A stretch of 64,000 bases of DNA from contig CAVRYN010000005.1 in NCBI GenBank assembly GCA_963725505.1, forward strand, positions 558,001 to 622,000, in the 5' to 3' direction. The notes below the pieces were generated by a model. That model did no database searches, had not been told where the DNA came from, and worked only from the letters and a program-made list of their open reading frames with translations. Numbering within the stretch: position 1 is the stretch's first letter; the number at the start of each line of letters is the position of its first letter. Of the stretch, positions 59,021 through 64,000 are shown in pieces. A program made the position numbers and the translations under genes. This DNA is from Udaeobacter sp963725505 (GTDB taxonomy: Bacteria; Verrucomicrobiota; Verrucomicrobiia; Chthoniobacterales; UBA10450).

Positions 59021-59475
59021 TTACTCCAACAAGAGTCGAGCGCTGCGGGCATCGAGCAAGAGACGCGCAGCTAGAAGACGCGAATAGGCCCGCGCCGCTA
59101 TACTTAACCCAAAAGTGTCGGGTGCGTGCCCCGCGGTCTTGGTTGCGGCGAGGTCGAGGTGGATGTCGTGGTTCTCAATCCGCGTGCGGCCACAGTTGAC
59201 ACTCTCATCACCGCCGGACTGCGCCCGCTGGATAAAGCCGACAAACCGCACTAGGGTTCCATCGCCGAGCGAAACATTGCCCCGCAGCGAATAGGGTCCA
59301 TCAAATACGCGCCCTGGAGGGCGTATGAAAGCGATTGCTATTTGACTTCCCCCGGCCGCTGCCTTCTGGTCGATGATCTCCTGCAGCCTCCTCGCACGGA
59401 TCGCGCGCGATTCGGGGTATCCCGCTGTACCGCTAACCCAAAAGCATTCCTTGTCCCGAAATAGCCGTCACGGCT
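59021..59475 (-). pseudogene. Unidentified 5'-truncated protein fragment
   Basis: The minus strand is open without a Met for ~110 codons: DKECFWVSGTAGYPESRAIR, LQEIIDQKAAAGGSQIAIAF, then LVRFVGFIQRAQSGGDESVN and CGRTRIENHDIHLDLAATK. The order is protein-like and conserved-looking (CGxTxxEN-DxHLDL), yet there is no start codon and the end drifts into low-complexity Ala/Leu/Arg. Family not recognised; judged a relic. Confidence 0.4.
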
Positions 59476-59981
59476 GTAGCTTCGCGCGAGAATTGTCCCG
59501 ATTAGCGCGTTCCAAAGTTCCAGCTCGCGGGTATAAGCACGGATGCCCGCGCAAAACCCCCGAGTCAGGTCCGAAGCTCCCAATCGTTTCTTTACCCCTC
59601 CCAACGTCGAGACAAAAAATTGATCAAAGTTGGAGCTTGGAAGCTCTGAATTGGGACAACTCTCTCGCGAAGCTACACATGTCTTCCTCGGCCTGCCGAA
59701 AAAAAATGCTGAGACAACTGCGCCCGCACCTCCGCGGCAAAGTGGGCCGCGATGGAAGCAACCTACCGTACCTCGACAATTTCACTCTGGAAGAACATCA
59801 AGTTGATAGTTTTTCAATCAGCTTCACCTAATCAATGAACCCTAAATCGCATTCCGAAACGCAGCGCGTCTTGATTTTGCGCTTGAGTTCGGCACAACGA
59901 CGCAATGGCCAGCGAAATATCACCATCCGCACGCACAACCCTCTGAACCGCTCGCCGCAGACGCAAGGAGCGCAGGATTTC
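59476..59981. other. Gene-poor region
   Basis: A plus-strand frame at 59373-59831 has low order and runs across the relic on the other strand. The start of the next gene has an AAGGAG at ~59965; nothing else is supported. Confidence 0.3.
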
Positions 59982-60314
59982 ATGGACGATGCGGATCGGG
60001 ATTTTCAAACCAGCCAGCAATCGCAGGCGAAAATCATGGCCGACTCTATGCGACTTTTGCAACTTGCGCAACAGGCGGCGACGTCAGCCGAAGCCTCTGC
60101 AAATCAAATCGCGAGCATGGCATCGGGTGGAGCTTCCCAAGCTCAGCTATTAGCGGCAACAAAGCAGCTTCAAGAAACACAGATGAGTTTCAATCTTCAG
60201 TATTTGCAGCTTCAAAATCAGATGCAAAACGAGAATCGTCAGTATACCGAGGTCTCGAACATCATGAAAACGAAGCACGACACCGTTAAAAACTCGATTT
60301 CAAACATTAAATAA
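59982..60314 (+). CDS. Gln/Ser-rich coiled-coil protein
   Basis: 110 residues from MDDADRDFQTSQQSQAKIMA, chosen because AAGGAG lies upstream; an open frame continues 49 codons earlier. The body is helical and Gln/Asn/Ser-rich: LQLAQQAATSAEASANQIAS, QLLAATKQLQETQMSFNLQY, then NIMKTKHDTVKNSISNIK. It resembles the coiled-coil part of VirB5/TrbJ-like pilus proteins, but I cannot confirm that. It is followed by a small frameshifted gene. Confidence 0.5.
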   Translation: MDDADRDFQTSQQSQAKIMADSMRLLQLAQQAATSAEASANQIASMASGGASQAQLLAATKQLQETQMSFNLQYLQLQNQMQNENRQYTEVSNIMKTKHDTVKNSISNIK

Positions 60315-60335
60315 CGACGCCTCGGAGGATAGACG

Positions 60336-60559
60336 ATGACCATACCTGGTTTCTGAAGTCGGCTCTAGACGGTCTGGAGTGGTTCACAAAGCACGGTTTC
60401 ACTGAAATGGTTTTCGGGTTTGGTGTAATTGCCTTTGTCGCAAAGGTCGTGAGAAAGGCTTTTCCAATGAATTACGACCATCTTCACATCAGCGTTTCGC
60501 CTGGTGGAGCGGTATCAATTGCGGGAGCGGGTACCTGTGCAGCAATCGATGGTTTTTAG
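60336..60559 (+). pseudogene. Small membrane-protein relic with a frameshift
   Basis: MTIPGF from ATG 60336 (after GGAGGATAGACG) stops at once. In the next frame it continues LKSALDGLEWFTKHGFTEMV, FGFGVIAFVAKVVRKAF (one hydrophobic segment) and NYDHLHISVSPGGAVSIAGA to a TAG. One missing base near 60352 would join them into ~74 residues. It is downstream of the coiled-coil gene and may have been its partner. Confidence 0.45.
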
Positions 60560-61217
60560 CTTGAGCAATGCCGGGCAAACCAACCTCTACGTTGCACGCG
60601 CTTTTTTTCGCTCGAAATTGCGCCGTTGGTGGTGGTTGTGGCTCAAACGTACTCCAACGAAGTTACGGGTTCAGCCGCTCTCCGCTAGGATCGCACACAA
60701 AGACGCATTTGAACTCAAATTTCAGGGCCAGCAGCCTTGTTCAGCAGTTATGAAGCGTATTTGCCGCTAGGAACTGCCGGGGCGCATATAACTTGGCTTG
60801 CTCTGGAACAGCGTGTGCAGCAGGTCGAAATAGAGAACCGCCGTTGCGGAGTTCTTTATATCGAGTACGCCACATCGGGCAAACAGGGTGTCCACGCTGT
60901 CAGGGTTTGAGTAACGACGACCTAAAAGTCTGCGGCACCCGGAGATCGAGTTGCACGCCGTCGAGCGCCACGGCTGACCGTACGTTTTTTTGCCATGCCG
61001 ACCAAAACTTTCCGAAGGAAAGGGTAAAGGCCAAAAATGAGTTTATTAATTATTGCTTACCATCTCCTGCTACGAGCTACTGATAGTTTAAGGGGTTCGG
61101 TCGCCCGTTGGGAATCCACGGCTGACACACAGCCCCAAGTCCATCCGGCTTTAGGGAATCAGTGGAAATCAGAGAAGGCCGAAACCATGAAAGTTGAATA
61201 GAAAAGGAATTTTAAAA
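60560..61217. other. Decayed region
   Basis: Plus-strand fragments such as SLEIAPLVVVVAQTYSNEVT and a start-less NAGQTNLYVARAFF near 60570-60680 suggest a former gene. Nothing is complete. The last ~60 bases match the upstream region of the gene at 51037. Confidence 0.35.
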
Positions 61218-61406
61218 ATGAAAACCTTTATTGTTTATGATTTGGATTCAAAAATGCCGGTTGCTGTTGGCGAACAAGTAAACGCGGAAACTGCGCGATA
61301 TTGTGCAAGCGTGGCAACTGGAATTTTCCAGGCAAATCTTTTGGCAGAAGAAATTGATCTGGAAAACAAATTACCTACTGAACCGCAATGTTGGAACCTT
61401 TTGTGA
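61218..61406 (+). CDS. Small MKTFIVYDLDSK protein, copy 2
   Basis: 62 residues: MKTFIVYDLDSKMPVAVGEQ then VNAETARYCASVATGIFQAN. It is the opposite-oriented twin of the gene at 51037-51228; upstream bases (AGAGAAGGCCGAAACCATGA) are shared as well. The function is unknown. Confidence 0.6.
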   Translation: MKTFIVYDLDSKMPVAVGEQVNAETARYCASVATGIFQANLLAEEIDLENKLPTEPQCWNLL

Positions 61407-61426
61407 AGGTATTCCTGGCAACGAAA

Positions 61427-61621
61427 ATGAAGTGTGCAGTGGTCTCTGCACTCATTTCGATTGCGTTTGTATCGCAAGCATTCGCAGTTTTACGACCGCT
61501 TTTTCCAGCCAAACCCGCGCCGCCATTTAACGGTGAACTCATTATTATAGGAGACGATTCTGTGATGGGGTATGCAAGAAAACGCTTGCTAGATGACCGG
61601 GTCAGGCACTGTAGCGAGTAG
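61427..61621 (+). CDS. Small exported hypothetical protein
   Basis: 64 residues: MKCAVVSALISIAFVSQAFA is a signal peptide, then VLRPLFPAKPAPPFNGELII, IGDDSVMGYARKRLLDDRV. The pattern recurs in soil Verrucomicrobia as small secreted proteins of unknown role. It lies 20 bases after the MKTFIVYD gene and may be co-transcribed. Confidence 0.55.
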   Translation: MKCAVVSALISIAFVSQAFAVLRPLFPAKPAPPFNGELIIIGDDSVMGYARKRLLDDRVRHCSE

Positions 61622-62006
61622 GGTAGGATTGAAGGAACGCATTCGGGTCCTTCGCAAACCGCGACGACCAGGTCACACTCCGCCTGCCTACGGCGAAGCT
61701 CGTCGTGTTTGCCGTACCGCTCCAATCACCGGGCGGCAGCGGGGTCCGGTCACCGTGCGTCAAATGACCGCGCCGCCTGAGACGACCTCAGCCGGGCCGC
61801 CCCATGGCGCGTGCTCTTCCAGGCAACATTTTCCTGAACATCGGGGGCCAAATACCCCAATCAAGCCTTCACGGCTTGGATGCCTTCTGCGAGCGCCACG
61901 CAGTTTCCTCAGCCGCAGCAGTACCGAAGACCGAACGGTGGCCAAGCACATGCCGTGTCTGGCTGAAACGTCACTCGGAGTATTCGCAGTTACCTGCGCT
62001 TTACTC
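61622..62006. other. Gene-poor region
   Basis: Arg/Pro-rich frames occur on both strands with no family. No hairpin or RNA was recognised. Confidence 0.3.
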
Positions 62007-62159
62007 TTAAGCAGGTGCAATCGTCGAAATTTGTACTACCGGCGCAGTTGCAGCGCCAGTTGAAGAAACGTTTTGGATTGGTTTATTATCGGCTTGAACT
62101 TGTGCGGTTTGAGGGAATTTTTGTAATGCTTTAATTAAATCGGCAATGGTCTTATACAT
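62007..62159 (-). CDS. Small hypothetical protein, 50 residues
   Basis: MYKTIADLIKALQKFPQTAQ then VQADNKPIQNVSSTGAATAP. The first half is like the short proteins that begin MxTVxDLIxALxxLP, of unknown function. The frame is open upstream to 62249 but without the same order. It lies just before the duplicated topoisomerase end. Confidence 0.45.
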   Translation of the reverse strand: MYKTIADLIKALQKFPQTAQVQADNKPIQNVSSTGAATAPVVQISTIAPA

Positions 62160-62225
62160 GATAATTACTAAACCATTTATCTGAGTGCTGCCGGGCGTAT
62201 TTTGTGAAAGACTGACCGTTTTTTC

Positions 62226-62381
62226 CGCTCGTGTGAACCACAAAGTCACACCCAGCCCGGTTCACGCTCGCGCCGCTTTCTCCGGGAACTCGAAGCCGAC
62301 TTTTCCGTCTTCCAATTTCAGATAGGCGGAGAACGGCCGGGCGCGTTTGGAGATGAAGCCGTCGAGGAGATCGGTCTTTCC
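62226..62381 (-). pseudogene. Duplicated 3' end of the topoisomerase gene
   Basis: The 156 bases match 63655-63810 with few differences (GCGCGCCGTTT-type changes). It encodes GKTDLLDGFISKRARPFSAY then LKLEDGKVGFEFPEKAARA up to the stop at 62262 plus 36 downstream bases. No other part of the topoisomerase gene is present here. With the real 3' end it brackets the hydrolase gene. Confidence 0.85.
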
Positions 62382-62494
62382 GGGGTCGGAAGAATAGGGG
62401 GGCAAATCTAACATTTGACATTTCACGAGTCGATCCAGGCGAGAATTGTCATTAGAATCCTGACTCAAGAGCAGCGCTCTAACAATGCTGCAAC

Positions 62495-63631
62495 TTAGGG
62501 CGGGATTACCCAGTAATCAGTTGGGTTTTTCGTCGCCCTGTATTTGAGCAGATGTCGTTTTGCTGCCGGGTAGCCGTCGTGGATCAACCAAAACAGGTCT
62601 TCCATGACGGGTCGCTCGAGGAAGAGACGATGCTTCCTGAGAAAGTCTTTTTTCGAAAATGAGACATCGACCAGATCAATTTTCCCGGGAAGCTGTTTCT
62701 CGTAATAGAGGAACGTCTGGATCTCGTCCAGATTTGTGTCTGCTGAAAACTGTTCCGGGAGACCGATTGAATCGACGTTGTATAGGAGTTTGCCCAACAA
62801 GAGCACGTTATCATCAGAGGCGACGTAAATCGTCAGCCTGTTGACCAACGCTTCCAGCTCGGATTTGAAGTTCCGATCAAATTCTTCTCGATCGACGTTG
62901 GGGGCGAGAAATACTACCTGGTCCAGTTTCAGATTCCCGGCCTCCGGATCGGCGTGCAACTGTTGGAGTGCGAGACAAACGAGCCGGCAACCGAGACTGT
63001 GCGCGATAACGACAATGTTTTTTGGTTTTACTTCGTTGTTTATGGTCTTCAGCAATTCGACGAGATGCTTTGTTGACGCAGGTAGCTGAAGCAGATCGTG
63101 CGTATAGCCAAGCACCGATTCGCTGCTGGCCCAATCGAACGTAATGACATTGGCATCGATATTTAAGTCCCGCGCAATCTGCGCGCAATAAGCTGTGCTG
63201 GCGGGAAATGAAAGCCGATAGCCGTGAATCCAAATCAGCAGGGGTTTTGTAGCCTCATCCTGAAGAAATTTGAGAAACGCCGGATACGGAAGTGATTCGA
63301 CTTTCCTGATCGCGGTGGCGTCGAGCGGTGAGCCTGCCGGATAATGCTGGGGTACTTGGACCGTGATCAGTCCGTACGAGGGTTGGCCGGCGTATTCGCC
63401 AAGATAGCTGACGCTGCCATTGAGAGCAGGTCCGGCCTTTCTATCGGTAACGTAGCCGATTGTCTCGCTGAAGTTCCTTTTGACGACAAACGGCCGAATC
63501 TTGCCCTGTAACAGCGTTGTCAAAACTGCACCGAAATGCGCGGGAATCGGAAAATAAGACGCTGTAACTAATCCCAGGACGTAACAGAGGAGTACAAGAA
63601 GGAGGACATGGGCAGCTTTTTTTCGCACCAT
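62495..63631 (-). CDS. Alpha/beta hydrolase (DUF900-like), exported
   Basis: 378 residues. A hydrophobic N-terminal segment (MVRKKAAHVLLLVLLCYVLG) anchors or exports it. LLIWIHGYRLSF, NVITFDWASSESVLGY and the nucleophile elbow VVIAHSLGCRLVC (Ser in AHSLG) match the DUF900/lipase-like pattern. The likely acid and His residues lie in the last third (DNVLLLGKLL region and HRLFLERPV). Substrate unknown. It sits between two copies of a topoisomerase 3' end, in the same orientation. Confidence 0.85.
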   Translation of the reverse strand: MVRKKAAHVLLLVLLCYVLGLVTASYFPIPAHFGAVLTTLLQGKIRPFVVKRNFSETIGYVTDRKAGPALNGSVSYLGEYAGQPSYGLITVQVPQHYPAGSPLDATAIRKVESLPYPAFLKFLQDEATKPLLIWIHGYRLSFPASTAYCAQIARDLNIDANVITFDWASSESVLGYTHDLLQLPASTKHLVELLKTINNEVKPKNIVVIAHSLGCRLVCLALQQLHADPEAGNLKLDQVVFLAPNVDREEFDRNFKSELEALVNRLTIYVASDDNVLLLGKLLYNVDSIGLPEQFSADTNLDEIQTFLYYEKQLPGKIDLVDVSFSKKDFLRKHRLFLERPVMEDLFWLIHDGYPAAKRHLLKYRATKNPTDYWVIPP

Positions 63632-63690
63632 CTACGTCCTTTAATTCTCCGCGGCGCTCGTGTGAACCACAAAGTCACACGCAGCCCGGT

Positions 63691-64000
63691 TCACGCTCGC
63701 GCCGGTTTCTCCGGGAACTCGAAGCCGACTTTTCCGTCTTCCAATTTCAGATAGGCGGAGAACGGCCGGCCGCGTTTTGAAATGAAACCATCGAGGAGAT
63801 CGGTCTTTCCCGTGGTAAGAAGCTTCTGGGCCTGCTCTTTTGAAATGTCGCGGCCGAGAATCGTTTTGCTTAACTTAAATTTGCACGGGCTTTTGGCCGA
63901 CTGCGAGCGTTCACAAATATAACTGTTTTCGGTCTCAAAAATTCTGCCGCCGCACTTCGGGCATGTGCCGATGGATTCCTTTCCTGTGAAATCGATTTTC
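63691..64000 (-). CDS. Type IA DNA topoisomerase, C-terminal part (runs off the window)
   Basis: Reading from the window edge: KIDFTGKESIGTCPKCGGRI, FETENSYICERSQSAKSPCK, KLSKTILGRDISKEQAQKLL, then GKTDLLDGFISKRGRPFSAY and the stop at 63691. The zinc-finger (CPKC, ICERS) and the repeated GKTDLLDGF...KLEDGKVGFEFP unit are typical of the C-terminal repeats of topoisomerase III/IA. The 5' part is outside the window. Its last ~156 bases are repeated at 62226. Confidence 0.8.
   Translation of the reverse strand, partial: KIDFTGKESIGTCPKCGGRIFETENSYICERSQSAKSPCKFKLSKTILGRDISKEQAQKLLTTGKTDLLDGFISKRGRPFSAYLKLEDGKVGFEFPEKPARA

Noticed and set aside
1..64000. CRISPR array, tRNA or rRNA genes
   Set aside because: No regular direct repeats with spacers, no cloverleaf-type stretches with a T-loop, and no rRNA-like conserved blocks were seen.

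Overview
The window looks like a chromosomal contig from a verrucomicrobial bacterium, probably a soil lineage of the Chthoniobacterales type. This is inference. It rests on a spc-type ribosomal operon without rpsN and rpmD (as in the related Chlamydiae), futalosine-route menaquinone genes (mqnE, mqnA), a CADD-type diiron protein, a clpS-DUF2017 pair, and many palindromic intergenic repeats. No rRNA, tRNA or CRISPR array was seen; the only RNA gene recognised is a small SRP RNA.

Bases 1-12308 hold one ribosomal superoperon on the plus strand: rpsS(partial)-coiled-coil gene-rplV-rpsC-rplP-rpmC-rpsQ-rplN-rplX-rplE-rpsH-rplF-rplR-rpsE-rplO-secY-adk-map-infA-rpmJ-rpsM-rpsK-rpsD. It makes ribosome parts, the SecY channel, adenylate kinase, methionine aminopeptidase and IF-1. 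Two palindromic repeats sit inside it, and rpoA-rplQ do not follow rpsD.

Bases 12309-34100 are housekeeping genes: small hypotheticals, an ECF sigma factor, mqnE and mqnA, an overlapping recJ-recG-degP run, a CADD-like gene, a treS-maltokinase fusion, a second ECF sigma factor with a small partner, clpS-DUF2017, ybeY, a four-helix-bundle gene, an NDH-2-like oxidoreductase, rpmI, the SRP RNA, a HIT protein and nrdR. Two genes carry in-frame insertions. recG contains a complete REP-associated (RAYT/Y1) transposase flanked by inverted REP sequences, and treS contains a palindromic repeat.

Bases 34400-47200 are a defence region. A vapBC-type module sits between an EamA transporter gene and a second copy of that gene's 3' end. 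A tightly packed minus-strand operon follows: hsdM-hsdS-DUF3644(HEPN)-RecQ/phosphoribosyltransferase fusion-DprA-hsdR. It joins a type I restriction system to a putative RNase and a helicase/PRTase/DprA set. hsdM has a 399-bp-period internal tandem duplication. Four of the six genes carry frameshifts, either real decay or indel errors in the assembly.

Bases 47200-62200 are accessory and decayed: an integrase-like remnant, integron attC-like sites, small cassette-like genes, paralogous small families, a VanX-like dipeptidase, an orphan Hcp, and many gene fragments (Rhs, DsbA, beta-helix). The window ends with an alpha/beta hydrolase gene lying between the 3' end of a type IA topoisomerase gene and a duplicate of that 3' end. 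This is the same architecture as at the EamA/vapBC locus.
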